Source: Streptomyces gelaticus
GTDB lineage: Bacteria > Actinomycetota > Actinomycetes > Streptomycetales > Streptomycetaceae
Reading direction: 5' to 3'
DNA: 64,000 nt
Assembly: GCF_014649535.1 (NCBI RefSeq)
Contig: NZ_BMTF01000007.1
Coordinates: 124,001 to 188,000, forward strand
Numbering within the stretch: position 1 is the stretch's first letter; each line of letters opens with the position of its first letter. The notes under the pieces were generated by a model. The model made no database searches. It worked only from the letters and a program-made list of their open reading frames with translations, and was not told the DNA's origin. The position numbers were made by a program, and so were the translations under genes. Below, one piece after another: positions 24,252 through 32,638 of the stretch.

Positions 24252-24677
24252 GTGGTTTCTGGTCGCGTCGTGCGGTTCGACGGAGCTCGGGGATACGGCT
24301 TCATCGCGCCCGATCACGGGGGCGAGGACGTCTTCCTCCATGTGAACGACATGCTGATCCCGGAGTCCTACGTCCACACGGGTACGGCGGTCGAGTTCGA
24401 GATCGAGGACGGTGACCGCGGGCTGAAGGCGTCGTCGGTCCGGCTCGCCGAGGGATCCGACGGCAAGCCGCTCACCCCGCCGAGGACCTCGGGCCTCGCT
24501 GCTTCCGGTGCGCCCGAGGACGACACCCTGTGCGATGTGCTCAGCGCGGCCGAGTACACCAGGGACGTGACCGACGTGCTGCTGGAGTCCGCGCCTTCAC
24601 TGACGGGCGCTCAGATCCTCCAGATCCGGCGCGGACTGCTGCAGTTCGCCAAGAACCACGGCTGGACCGAGGGCTGA
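24252..24677 (+). CDS. Cold-shock-domain protein with C-terminal helical extension
   Basis: 141 aa. Residues 1-65 are a cold-shock domain (MVSGRVVRFDGARGYGFIAP with RNP1 GYGFIAPD; RNP2-like EDVFLHVND), a single-strand nucleic-acid binder. Residues 80-141 form an acidic, helical extension (YTRDVTDVLLESAPSLTGAQ, ILQIRRGLLQFAKNHGWTEG) not found in ordinary 67-aa CspA proteins. It is probably an RNA-binding regulator in the cytosol. The GTG at 24252 matches the family start, although an in-frame ATG lies further upstream. Confidence 0.8.
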   Translation: MVSGRVVRFDGARGYGFIAPDHGGEDVFLHVNDMLIPESYVHTGTAVEFEIEDGDRGLKASSVRLAEGSDGKPLTPPRTSGLAASGAPEDDTLCDVLSAAEYTRDVTDVLLESAPSLTGAQILQIRRGLLQFAKNHGWTEG

Positions 24678-24711
24678 GACCCCCGGGACAGCCCAAGGCG
24701 TATCCAGCCGT

Positions 24712-24942
24712 TCAGCCGCTCGGCTCCCGTACCACCAGCGGGGTACCGAACACCTGGTGTCCGCCGCTGGCCAGCATGCGCACCTCACCCCGGTCGCTGA
24801 TCTCCGCACGCACGATTCCGGTCTCGTCCTCGTAGATCGGGAAGCCGCCGGCTCCCGACTGCTCGGTGCGCCGGACGGTCACCGTGTCGTCCTCCACGGC
24901 GGCTGCCTGAAATACCAACTGGTAGCTCTCCGGGTAATCCAT
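24712..24942 (-). CDS. DUF6296-like small protein
   Basis: 76 aa, starting MDYPESYQLVFQAAAVEDDT and containing GGFPIYEDETGIVRAEISDR. The ESYxLVF start and DETGIVRAEI strand fit a small streptomycete family I know as DUF6296; function unknown. Mostly beta-strand, soluble, no signal peptide. GGAG stands 7 bases before the ATG. It is convergent with the cold-shock-domain gene. Confidence 0.6.
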   Translation of the reverse strand: MDYPESYQLVFQAAAVEDDTVTVRRTEQSGAGGFPIYEDETGIVRAEISDRGEVRMLASGGHQVFGTPLVVREPSG

Positions 24943-25188
24943 GACCGTTCTCCGATGCGGATGGGGCAGGGCATGTTCCACCCGCACCTTCCATGGTCCC
25001 TCCGACCGGCCCTCGGCGCCCGAGCAGCCGTCCACGGCTGCGGACTCATGCTCGGGCCACTTATCCTGAACCCATACGGGCGGTTGGACGGCACTCGGGT
25101 GCATACCGCATGAATAGCCCCCCTTTTCTCCCGAGTCGTGTGCATGGCATGCACGCCCGGGATCCCCGAAACCGGGAAGGGACGGACC

Positions 25189-25647
25189 ATGATGGATGCC
25201 GACATGGGAGACGATGTCTACCAGCCCCAGCAGCCGGAGGCCTCGGACCTCACCGAGCAGCTCGATATCGAGGACACCCTGGACAACCGGGGGCTGACCG
25301 ACGCACTCGACGAGGGCTACTCCCCGCCGGAGCGGCCGTGGGCCGTGGAGGACCGGGGCACCACGGCCGCCGAGCAGCACGACGGCGAGACGCTGGACGG
25401 CCGCCTGGCCCGCGAACTCCCCGACTCCCCCGACGCCGACGGAGACGGCGACGGCGTGGGTGATCTGCCCGGCGGTGACGGCGAGCTCTGGGACGCGGAG
25501 GTCGGTACGGTACGCGCCGGCCGGCTCACCCGGCAGCTGGACATCGACGAGCCGGACACCATGGCGGGCGAGGACGTCGGGATCGACGGGGCCGGGGCAT
25601 CGGCCGAGGAGGCCGCCATGCATGTGGTGTCGGACGGCCAGGCCTGA
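25189..25647 (+). CDS. DUF5709 family acidic protein
   Basis: 152 aa, very acidic and largely disordered, with two related repeats: DLTEQLDIEDTLDNRGLTDALDEGYSPPER-like at the start and RLTRQLDIDEPDTMAGEDVG near the end. GDDVYQPQ and the LDEGYSPPERPW segment are hallmarks of the actinobacterial DUF5709 family. No enzymatic motif; role unknown. The first of two adjacent ATGs is used, with GGAAGGGA upstream. Confidence 0.75.
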   Translation: MMDADMGDDVYQPQQPEASDLTEQLDIEDTLDNRGLTDALDEGYSPPERPWAVEDRGTTAAEQHDGETLDGRLARELPDSPDADGDGDGVGDLPGGDGELWDAEVGTVRAGRLTRQLDIDEPDTMAGEDVGIDGAGASAEEAAMHVVSDGQA

Positions 25648-25703
25648 GACGGCGGCCCCTCGCCCCGGCCGTGCGGAGCCTCTGCGTATCCCCGGCCGGT
25701 CCC

Positions 25704-25889
25704 ATGACTCCAGCGGCAATCGACGCCTTTCCCCGCATCGGACACCACGACATCGTGCGCTTCAGCCGGGAACCGGTCTCCACCGCCGACGGTTCGGCGC
25801 CCGTCGCCGTTTCGGACGTGGCCACCCTCGCCGAGGACGGACACCTCTCCTCGGTCAGCGGCTTCCTGGACCGGGTGCCCGGCGCCTGA
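25704..25889 (+). pseudogene. Possible C-terminal remnant of a SnoaL-like protein
   Basis: 61-aa frame ending SDVATLAEDGHLSSVSGFLD then RVPGA. DVxxLAEDGRIxSVTGFLD is the usual end of NTF2/SnoaL-fold proteins, and the preceding part (ADGSAPVAV) fits the strand before it. The N-terminal two-thirds of such a protein is missing. Could instead be a genuine short protein; there is no convincing ribosome site. Confidence 0.4.
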
Positions 25890-25936
25890 GGGTGTGCCGG
25901 GATCCCCGGGGCGGACCGCGCACCGCACCACCCGCC

Positions 25937-26437
25937 TCAGGCCGGCTCGTCGAGGAACTTCCCGCCCTCCAGGAGGGTCTTGAGCGTCGAGAGGATCGCC
26001 ACCCAGCCGCTGCTGACGCCCTCCAGCATCCTGCTGCCGGGGCTGTCGAACCCGTCATGGGTGAGCGTCAGCTTGATCCCCAGCTCGGGTTCCCCGGCCG
26101 GCTCGATGTCGAAGGCGACCCTCGACCGCTCCTGGACGGCCCTGTCCCATTCCTCGTCCGAGGCGAAGTCGAACATCTGGCGGTGCATGGGCTGGAGGGT
26201 GTGCCAGGTGTACGAGAGCCGTCTGCCGGGTTCCGCCTCCAGGACCCGCTGGCCGACCTCCTCGAACTCGCCGTCCGGGTCCATCTTCCAGCGGACCGGT
26301 GCACCGGGCTCCCAGGTCGAGTCGGGGCCGCAACCGCCCATGTAGATCTTGATGAGCTCGGGGTCGGTCAGCGCGTGGTAGAGCTTCTGCGCGGTGGTCT
26401 GGATGTAGAGGGCGTAGACGAACTCGGGCTTGTCCAT
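25937..26437 (-). CDS. SRPBCC/AHSA1 family protein
   Basis: 166 aa. Helix-grip (START-like) fold with MDKPEFVYALYIQTTAQKLY, then HALTDPELIKIYMGG, WEPGAPVRWKMDPDGEFEEV and the C-terminal GWVAILSTLKTLLEGG helix. This is the pattern of AHSA1/SRPBCC proteins that bind hydrophobic ligands or chaperones. GGAAGGA six bases upstream defines the ATG at 26437. In the same frame just upstream lies the tail of an alpha/beta hydrolase, so the longer open frame is an accidental fusion. Confidence 0.82.
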   Translation of the reverse strand: MDKPEFVYALYIQTTAQKLYHALTDPELIKIYMGGCGPDSTWEPGAPVRWKMDPDGEFEEVGQRVLEAEPGRRLSYTWHTLQPMHRQMFDFASDEEWDRAVQERSRVAFDIEPAGEPELGIKLTLTHDGFDSPGSRMLEGVSSGWVAILSTLKTLLEGGKFLDEPA

Positions 26438-26551
26438 GGCCGTTCCTTCCTGAGGGCTGCCGGCGAGGTCCGGTCCGGCCGGTGACGGCGACGTCCGGGA
26501 CTGCGCCGGGAGTGCCGGCAGTACGGGCGCCGGCTCCGGCGGGCGGTCGGT

Positions 26552-26644
26552 GAAGAACCGGGCCGCGAGGTCCGCGACGTCGTCGGGGCGCTCCAGGACG
26601 ACCCAGTGGTCGGACTCCCCGATCGTGAGGAAGCTGCTTCCCCC
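26552..26644 (-). pseudogene. Alpha/beta hydrolase C-terminal remnant
   Basis: About 31 codons: GGSSFLTIGESDHWVVLERP then DDVADLAARFF. The G-x-DHW-x-x-LERPxxVA-x-x-x-x-FF pattern, with the catalytic histidine, is the standard final motif of many alpha/beta hydrolases. Nothing else of the enzyme remains; the nitroreductase gene begins just beyond on the opposite strand. Confidence 0.5.
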
Positions 26645-26690
26645 GACCGTGGCGCCCGCCGCCGATGACCGGACCGTACACTCCGCGATC

Positions 26691-27406
26691 ATGACGATCG
26701 ACATGACTCACCCCGACGGGCCCGCGCTCTTCCCGACGATGTCCACCATGCGCGCGATGCGCCGCCTGAAGCCAGAACCGGTGCCGGACGAGACGCTGGA
26801 GCAGCTCGTACAGGCCGCCGTCTGGGGTCCCAGCGGCGGCAACATGCAGTGCTACGAGTACGTCGTGGTCACCGACCGCGAGGTGATGGCGCGTCTGGCG
26901 CCGCTGTGGAAGCGGTGCGTGGACGCCTACCTGGCGACGACGGGAAGCACGCGCCCAAGGGCATGGACGACGCGGCGTACGGCCGGATGGTCGCCGCGAT
27001 CGAGTACCAGCGCGACCACTTCGCCGACACTCCTGCACTGATCGTGCCCTGCTACCGGTTCCCGGAGCCGCGCCTGGACGAGGAGGGGCTGCTGGCCTCC
27101 GCGCAGGCGCTCGGCCCGGCCGCGACCGAGCACATGGTGAACACCCAGTCCCGTTTCCAGGCGCTCGCCGAGGGCTCCTGCGTCTACCCGGGCGTCCAGA
27201 ACATGCTGCTCGCCGCACGGGCCCTGGGGCTCGCGGCGAACATCACCGTCTGGCATCTGATGCTGGAGCAGGAGTGGAAGGAAGCGCTCGGCATCCCCGA
27301 GGACATGCACACCTACGCCGCCATCCCGGTCGGGTGGCCGCTCGGCAACTTCGGCCCGGTGCACCGCCGCCCGGTGGCGGACGTCATCCACCGCGACCGC
27401 TGGTAG
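26691..27406 (+). pseudogene. Nitroreductase family protein, frameshifted
   Basis: Frame one starts at ATG 26691 (or 26703) and reads FPTMSTMRAMRRLKPEPVPD, then QAAVWGPSGGNMQCYEYVVV, the flavin-binding N-terminal part of nitroreductases, up to about 26940. It then runs into unrelated sequence. The next frame resumes at GKHAPKGMDDAAYGRMVAAI and continues through SVYPGVQNMLLAARALGLAA-type residues (here GSCVYPGVQNM) to the end ...GNFGPVHRRPVADV. One base is missing near 26935-26945. Restored, it would be about 239 aa, an FMN-dependent reductase. It may be a pseudogene or sequencing error. Confidence 0.75.
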
Positions 27407-27420
27407 CCGGGGCCAAGGAC

Positions 27421-27443
27421 GGCCCGCCCGCCCCGGGCGGGCC
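27421..27443. terminator. Terminator after nitroreductase
   Basis: Perfect 10-bp inverted repeat GGCCCGCCCG with a CCC loop, 14 bases after the stop codon. The following 175 bases hold a second small inverted repeat (ACTCC-ATT-GGAGT at 27466-27478) before the amidase start, of unknown role. Confidence 0.7.
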
Positions 27444-27618
27444 CCACCCTCCTCCTCCCACCTCAACTCCATTGGAGTGAAAGGGAGTTCGACACCCAGG
27501 CACATGATTGTCATGCCCTGGACGGATGGATACGCTGTGCGGGCTTCGTGGCCCCCGGACCCACCCCACTCGGGCCCGGGGGCCGTTCCTCTCTTCCCCC
27601 CACCGAGCAGGAGCAGGT

Positions 27619-29169
27619 ATGCCCAGCCGCGCCGCCGCCCACACAAAGGGCCGCGCATCCGTCCTGGCGGCTCTCACCGCCACCGTCCTCACCGTGACCG
27701 GATCGCCGGCCCTCGCCGCTCCGGACGGGGACCACCCGATGAACCGGGCGTTCGCGCGGGCCGCCGCGGAGTTCGACGTACCGCGCGATCTGCTCACCGC
27801 CGTCGGTTACGGCGAGACCCGGCTCGACGGCCACGCCGGGCGCCCCAGCCAGGCGGGCGGCTACGGCGTGATGCATCTGATGAGCAACCCCACGAACCGG
27901 TCCCTGGAACGGGCGGCGGCCCTCACCGGAAAGCCCCTCGCCGAGCTCCGCACCGACACCGCGGCCAACATCCTGGGCGGCGCGGCAGTACTGCGCAGCT
28001 ACGCGGACAAGCTCGGCCTCGACGCCCGGGACCGCGACGACATCGACGCCTGGTACCCGGCCGTCGCCCGGTACGGCGGCGCGCAGGGGCCGGCCGCCGC
28101 TCTCTACGCCGACACTGTCTACGCCTTCCTGGCCAACGGTCTGAAGGCGGTCGTCCCCGGCGGCGAGCTGATCTCGGTGACGAGCCGTCCGGTCTCCCCG
28201 CACAAGGGGGCGCTCTCCGCCGCCGTACGCACCCAGAGCCCGGACTACCCCTCGGCGCGATGGGTGGCGGCCAGCCCGAACAACTTCACCGCGGGGCGCT
28301 CCGCGAAGATCAACAAGGTGGTCGTCCATGTCACGCAGGGCTCGTACGCGGGCTCCATCAGCTGGTTCCAGAACCCGACCGCGGAGGTGAGCGCCCACTA
28401 CGTGGTGCGCTCCTCCGACGGCGAGATCACCCAGATGGTGCGCGACAAGGACACCGCGTACCACGCGAGAAGCGCCAACTCCTCGGCGCTCGGCATCGAG
28501 CACGAGGGGTTCATCGACGACCCGTCCTGGTTCACGGACACGATGTACCGGTCGTCGGCGGCGCTGACCAAGCACCTGTGCGACCGCTACGGGATCCCCA
28601 AGGACCGGGCGCACATCATCGGGCACAGCGAGGCCCCGGGCAACGACCACACCGACCCGGGGCCCTACTGGGACTGGAATCGCTACATGCAGCTGGTCGG
28701 CGGGGACACCCGCGGCGGCGAGGGCGCCGACGGGCTGAGCTTCACCTCGTACGCGCCCCAGCGGAGCGGCTCGACGGGCGCCCAGGTGAAGGCGGTCCAG
28801 CAGCTGCTGAACGAGCAGGGCTACTCCGCGGGCGCGGTGGACGGCAGCTTCGGTCCGGCCACGAAGACCGCGGTGACGGCGTACCAGGCGGCCCGCGGAC
28901 TGGATGCCGACGGCGTGGTGGGGGCCAGGACCTGGACCGCGCTGCTGTCGGCCGGCGCGACGCCGACCCTCCAGCAGGGCACATCGGGAGACGGGGTGAA
29001 GCGGCTCCAGCGCTCGCTGACCGCGGCGCTCGGCTCGACGGTCGGCATCGACGGCACCTTCGGCCCGACGACGGCGACCGCGGTGCGCGGCTACCAGACG
29101 AGCCGGGGGCTGACGGCCGACGGCATCGTGGGGCCGGCCACCTGGACGGCGCTGCAGACGGGGCGCTGA
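27619..29169 (+). CDS. Secreted N-acetylmuramoyl-L-alanine amidase with transglycosylase-like N-domain and two peptidoglycan-binding domains
   Basis: 516 aa precursor. The signal peptide ends near PALAAP. Residues 40-170 resemble a lysozyme/SLT-type domain (RDLLTAVGYGETRLDGHAGR with a candidate catalytic Glu, GGYGVMHLM). Residues 225-370 are an Amidase_2 domain with Zn ligands (INKVVVHVTQG, GHSEAPGNDHTDPGP). Two PG_binding_1 repeats follow (QVKAVQQLLNEQGYSAGAVD and VKRLQRSLTAALGSTVGIDG). It cleaves the muramoyl-alanine bond in the wall outside the cell, for growth, division or defence. GGAG lies 5 bases upstream of the ATG. Confidence 0.88.
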   Translation: MPSRAAAHTKGRASVLAALTATVLTVTGSPALAAPDGDHPMNRAFARAAAEFDVPRDLLTAVGYGETRLDGHAGRPSQAGGYGVMHLMSNPTNRSLERAAALTGKPLAELRTDTAANILGGAAVLRSYADKLGLDARDRDDIDAWYPAVARYGGAQGPAAALYADTVYAFLANGLKAVVPGGELISVTSRPVSPHKGALSAAVRTQSPDYPSARWVAASPNNFTAGRSAKINKVVVHVTQGSYAGSISWFQNPTAEVSAHYVVRSSDGEITQMVRDKDTAYHARSANSSALGIEHEGFIDDPSWFTDTMYRSSAALTKHLCDRYGIPKDRAHIIGHSEAPGNDHTDPGPYWDWNRYMQLVGGDTRGGEGADGLSFTSYAPQRSGSTGAQVKAVQQLLNEQGYSAGAVDGSFGPATKTAVTAYQAARGLDADGVVGARTWTALLSAGATPTLQQGTSGDGVKRLQRSLTAALGSTVGIDGTFGPTTATAVRGYQTSRGLTADGIVGPATWTALQTGR

Positions 29170-29181
29170 CGCTGTCCCCAC

Positions 29182-29220
29182 GAGCGGGGCGGGGCGCGTG
29201 CGGACCGCCCCGCCCCGCTC
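29182..29220 (+). terminator. Amidase gene terminator
   Basis: Perfect 14-bp inverted repeat (GAGCGGGGCGGGGC) with an 11-base loop, 12 bases after the stop. It already ends the upstream transcript, which makes the second terminator at 29350-29400 stand out. Confidence 0.85.
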
Positions 29221-29259
29221 CTGGAGCCACGTCACGTTCAAGTAACCTGCCGGAAACCC

Positions 29260-29289
29260 TTGACGTTTCTCCTGGCGCGTTCTTAACCT
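29260..29289 (+). promoter_or_regulatory. Promoter of the polyol operon
   Basis: TTGACG (29260-29265) and TAACCT (29284-29289) with an 18-base spacer fit a HrdB-type promoter. The predicted start near 29296 gives a leader of about 148 bases before the MFS start codon. Confidence 0.55.
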
Positions 29290-29323
29290 CACTGCGTAGC
29301 TCGCATTACTTGCAGTTCACGTG

Positions 29324-29400
29324 CTGCGGCGCTTTCCGCAGTGTTTTGGCAGGCACAGACATAGACCACCTGTCGGTGGTTTCGTCGTGCCTGTTTTTTT
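29324..29400 (+). promoter_or_regulatory. Leader hairpin plus intrinsic terminator, probable GlpP-type antitermination target
   Basis: A first hairpin CTGCGG...CCGCAG (29324-29341) is followed by a longer one. Its outer stem is CAGGCAC (29350-29356) with GTGCCTG (29387-29393), its inner stems GAC/GTC and CCACC/GGTGG with a TGTC loop, and it ends in seven T residues (29394-29400). This is a textbook intrinsic terminator, unusual in this GC-rich genome, 43 bases before the MFS start. GTGCTG at 29321-29326 can pair with CAGGCAC with one bulged base, giving a competing structure. The operon itself encodes a GlpP-family antiterminator, so regulated read-through is likely. Confidence 0.7.
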
Positions 29401-29443
29401 GTGCTCCCCGTGCCACCGATGGGTCTTCCTCGAAGGCGGATTC

Positions 29444-30898
29444 ATGGCACAACGTCCGAGCGTCAAAGGCGTCGCCGACGTCGTTGCGCTCATCGATGGG
29501 CTGGGAAAGATCACCGGCCGGGCGCAGGTCATCTGGTTTCTCGTGTTCGGCGGGCTGTTCCTCGACGCCTATTCGAACGCCGCGCTGAGCGCCGGTCTGG
29601 GGCCGATGACGTCCCAGATGGAGCTCACCAGCACCCAGGTCTCGATCCTCACGGCCACCGCTCCGGCCCTGGCGATCATCTTCAACCCGGTCGGCGGCTG
29701 GCTGGCCACCCGGATCGGCCGCGTCCCCCCGCTGCTCATCGCCAAGGTGTTCGCCATCGCGGGCGCCCTGCTGGCCGCCTTCGCCGGTGACTTCACCGTC
29801 GTCTGGCTCGGCCGGGTCCTGGTGGGTGTCGCGTACGGCATCGACTTCGCCGTCGCCATGGCGCTGCTCGCCGAGTACACCCCCGCGAAGCTGGGCGGCC
29901 GGCTGAACCTGTGGCAGGCCGTCTGGTACGTCGCCACCACCAGCAACCTCGCGCTCGCCCTGCTCTTCTTCAACCTGGACGTCGGCGCGGACATCTGGCG
30001 CTGGTCGGTCGGCTCGGCCGCGGTCGTCGCCGCCGTTCTGCTCGTGGGCCAGTGGCTGATGCTGCGGGAGAGCCCCACATGGCTGGCGAGCAAGGGACGG
30101 CTGGACGAGGCCGTCGTCAACCTGGAGAAGATCTACCGGATCGAGGCCGTCGCCGGGAAGCCCGACGAGGCGACCCGCGCCGCCACCGAGGCGCCCGCCA
30201 TCGGCTTCCGCCAGGCCGGACTGCTCTTCAAGGGCGAGTACCTGCCGCGCACGATCCTCTCCTCGGTCATCTCGCTCGGGCAGTCGATGCAGTACTTCGC
30301 GGTCGGCTGGTACCTCCCGCTGATCAGCCTGACGATCTTCGGCGAGAGTTTCGAGAAGGCGACGATCGGCTCGATGGTCTTCAACGCCTTCGGTATCGCG
30401 GGCGGGCTCCTCTCCGCCTACTTCGGCCGCCGGCTGGGACTGCGGCTCAGCTCCGCCGCCGGCTTCGCGGGTGTCTTCGTGGCGCTGCTCGCGATGGGGC
30501 TGACCTTCGAGAAGGTGCCCACGGCCGTGGCGTTCCTGCTGCCGGTGCTGTTCATCCTCTGCCACTCCGCGGGGCCCGGCGCCAACGGCAAGTCCATCGC
30601 CGCGCTCTCGTACAGCAGCGACGTCCGGGCGCTCGGCACCGGTGTCACCGGGATGGTCGGCAGCTTCGGCAGTGTCGTCGGGCTGTACGTCTTCCCGCAG
30701 ATCAAGGACTCGCTGGGACTCGCCGACACCTTCCTGGCGCTCTCCGTCGTGCCGTTGCTCGGCCTGATCACCTGCCTGGCGATCAAGTGGGACCCGACGA
30801 AGGCCGCGTCCCCCGACGAGGTCGCCGGGCAGGACCGGGCCACCGGCGCCGCCCAGGCGGGTCCCTCGGAATCCGCACAGTCCCTGACCGCGCGCTGA
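29444..30898 (+). CDS. MFS transporter (sugar/polyol-type)
   Basis: 484 aa with about 12 transmembrane segments. The central loop carries the RESPTWLASKGRLDEA pattern and TM2-TM3 the GGWLATRIGR signature of the sugar-porter/YdjE-like MFS branch; LAEYTPAKLGGRLNLWQA is the intracellular helix typical of substrate:proton symporters. As first gene of the polyol operon it most likely imports the substrate phosphorylated by the downstream kinase. Replaces the GlpF channel used in ordinary glycerol operons, hinting that the substrate is not simply glycerol. Expression appears to depend on read-through of the leader terminator. Confidence 0.85.
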   Translation: MAQRPSVKGVADVVALIDGLGKITGRAQVIWFLVFGGLFLDAYSNAALSAGLGPMTSQMELTSTQVSILTATAPALAIIFNPVGGWLATRIGRVPPLLIAKVFAIAGALLAAFAGDFTVVWLGRVLVGVAYGIDFAVAMALLAEYTPAKLGGRLNLWQAVWYVATTSNLALALLFFNLDVGADIWRWSVGSAAVVAAVLLVGQWLMLRESPTWLASKGRLDEAVVNLEKIYRIEAVAGKPDEATRAATEAPAIGFRQAGLLFKGEYLPRTILSSVISLGQSMQYFAVGWYLPLISLTIFGESFEKATIGSMVFNAFGIAGGLLSAYFGRRLGLRLSSAAGFAGVFVALLAMGLTFEKVPTAVAFLLPVLFILCHSAGPGANGKSIAALSYSSDVRALGTGVTGMVGSFGSVVGLYVFPQIKDSLGLADTFLALSVVPLLGLITCLAIKWDPTKAASPDEVAGQDRATGAAQAGPSESAQSLTAR

Positions 30899-30992
30899 CC
30901 GGCCGCCGGGCCTGTCGCACCACACGATGGTCCCCTCCCCTCTCTCCCCCTCCGCACGGCTCGCTCGCGATGCTCGCAATGAAAGGGCTGCA

Positions 30993-32564
30993 ATGACGCA
31001 GACGTTCCCCGGCGCCGCCCCACGGCGCGGTGTGCTGTCCATCGACGAGGGCACCACCGGCACCCGGGCCGGAGTCGTCCTCGATTCCGGGGCCGCCCAC
31101 GAGGTGTTCTACCGGTCGATCAAGGTCAGCCATCCGGACGACCTCTCGGTCGAGCAGGACCCGATGGAGATCTGGTCCGCCACCGTCGAGGTGGCGCGCC
31201 GGGCCGTCGGCCGGGCCCGCGAGGAGGGCATCGAGATCACCGCGGTGGCGCTCTCCACCCAGCGGGCGACCGCGATGCTGTGGGACCGGGTGACCGGGCA
31301 GCCGCTGCTGCCTGCGGTGGTGTGGCAGGACCGGCGGTACGCGGCCGATCTCACCGCGTACGAGACGGAGTGGGACGCCGCCCTGCTGGCCCGCCAGGGC
31401 CGTCCGGTCGGCGCCCGCGCGCCGTTCCTCTGGGCCGCCCGGCAGATCGCCGCGCACCCGGAGGCGGCCGCCGCGCACCGTGAGGGCCGACTGCTCTTCG
31501 GCACCGTCGACACCTGGCTGATCTGGCGGCTCACCGGCGGCGCCGTGCACGCCACGACGCCGACGAACGCCGCCTCCACCGGTGGCTATCTGCTGGAGCG
31601 GCACGCCTGGGACGAGGAGTGGATCAGCCACCTCGGCTTCCCGCTCGACCTGCTCCCGGAACTCCGCTCCGACGACGCCGGATTCGGCACCACCGACCCG
31701 GCCGCCCTCGGGATCGCCGTCCCATTGGCCGCCTCCATGGGCGACCAGCACGCCGCACTCGTCGCGCTCGGCGGCCTCGCCGCGGGGCAGGGCATGTGCG
31801 TCTACGGGACCGGTGCCTTCGTCGACGCGGCGACCGGCACCACGCCCGCCCTGCCCCGGCCGGACATCTCCGGGGTGCTCGCCCAGCCAGGCCGGCGGCA
31901 GGGCGACATCAGCCACTTCAGCCTGGAGGCGTACACCTCCACCGCGGGCTCGGCGCTGCGCTGGCTCTGCGACGACCTGGGCCTGTTCGCATCACCGAAG
32001 GAGCTCGGTGAGGAGGCGGGCCGGGTCCCCACCCGGCCGGGCCGCACCCCGCGTTTCGTCCCGGCGCTCGCCGGGGTCCGTACGCCGGTCTGGCACCCGG
32101 AGGCCACCGCATCCCTCACCGGGCTCACCCTCGCCACCACCCGCGCCGATCTCGCCCGCGCCGTGCTCGACGGGATCGCGCACTCGGTGTGCGACCTGAT
32201 CGACGGGGTCGCCGACACCATGGGCACACCGTTCACCCGGCTGCGGGTCGGCGGCGGTGTCTCCGGCAGCGACCCGCTCATGCGCATCCAGGCCGACCTG
32301 ACCGGTCTGCCGCTGGAGCGGGTCTCCGACTCCGCCACCGCCAGCCTGCGGGGCACCGCGTATCTCGCCGGTGTCACCCAGGGTCTGTGGTCCTCGCTCG
32401 AAGAGGTCGTCGAGGCACAGCCGCTCGGCCGGATCTTCGAGCCCTCGATCACCGCGGCCGAGCGCACGGCACAGCGGTCCGCCTGGCGCGACGTGCTCAT
32501 CGCCCACCTGAACGACCCCGCCCTGCGCCCCCTGCAGGACCCCGAACCTCACACCCCCCACTGA
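30993..32564 (+). CDS. FGGY-family carbohydrate kinase (glycerol kinase-like)
   Basis: 523 aa. The FGGY phosphate loop LSIDEGTTGTRAGVV starts at residue 15. The substrate region has ALSTQRATAMLWDRVTGQPL and VVWQDRRYA, close to GlpK (NQRET, VWQDxRT). ASMGDQHAALVALGG and YGTGAFVDAATG are the central motifs, GTGAF replacing GTGNF of glycerol kinases. LRVGGGVSGSDPLMRIQADL is the C-terminal motif near adenosine. It phosphorylates glycerol or a related polyol in the cytosol. It lies 94 bp after the MFS gene and 74 bp before the GlpD-like gene. Small differences in the substrate motifs argue against a plain glycerol kinase. Confidence 0.82.
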   Translation: MTQTFPGAAPRRGVLSIDEGTTGTRAGVVLDSGAAHEVFYRSIKVSHPDDLSVEQDPMEIWSATVEVARRAVGRAREEGIEITAVALSTQRATAMLWDRVTGQPLLPAVVWQDRRYAADLTAYETEWDAALLARQGRPVGARAPFLWAARQIAAHPEAAAAHREGRLLFGTVDTWLIWRLTGGAVHATTPTNAASTGGYLLERHAWDEEWISHLGFPLDLLPELRSDDAGFGTTDPAALGIAVPLAASMGDQHAALVALGGLAAGQGMCVYGTGAFVDAATGTTPALPRPDISGVLAQPGRRQGDISHFSLEAYTSTAGSALRWLCDDLGLFASPKELGEEAGRVPTRPGRTPRFVPALAGVRTPVWHPEATASLTGLTLATTRADLARAVLDGIAHSVCDLIDGVADTMGTPFTRLRVGGGVSGSDPLMRIQADLTGLPLERVSDSATASLRGTAYLAGVTQGLWSSLEEVVEAQPLGRIFEPSITAAERTAQRSAWRDVLIAHLNDPALRPLQDPEPHTPH

Positions 32565-32638
32565 CGGCCCCCCGACCGTCACCCGGCGGCCCGTACCGAC
32601 CACGCGGCCGCCGCACCGAAACACCAGGAGTTGATGTT

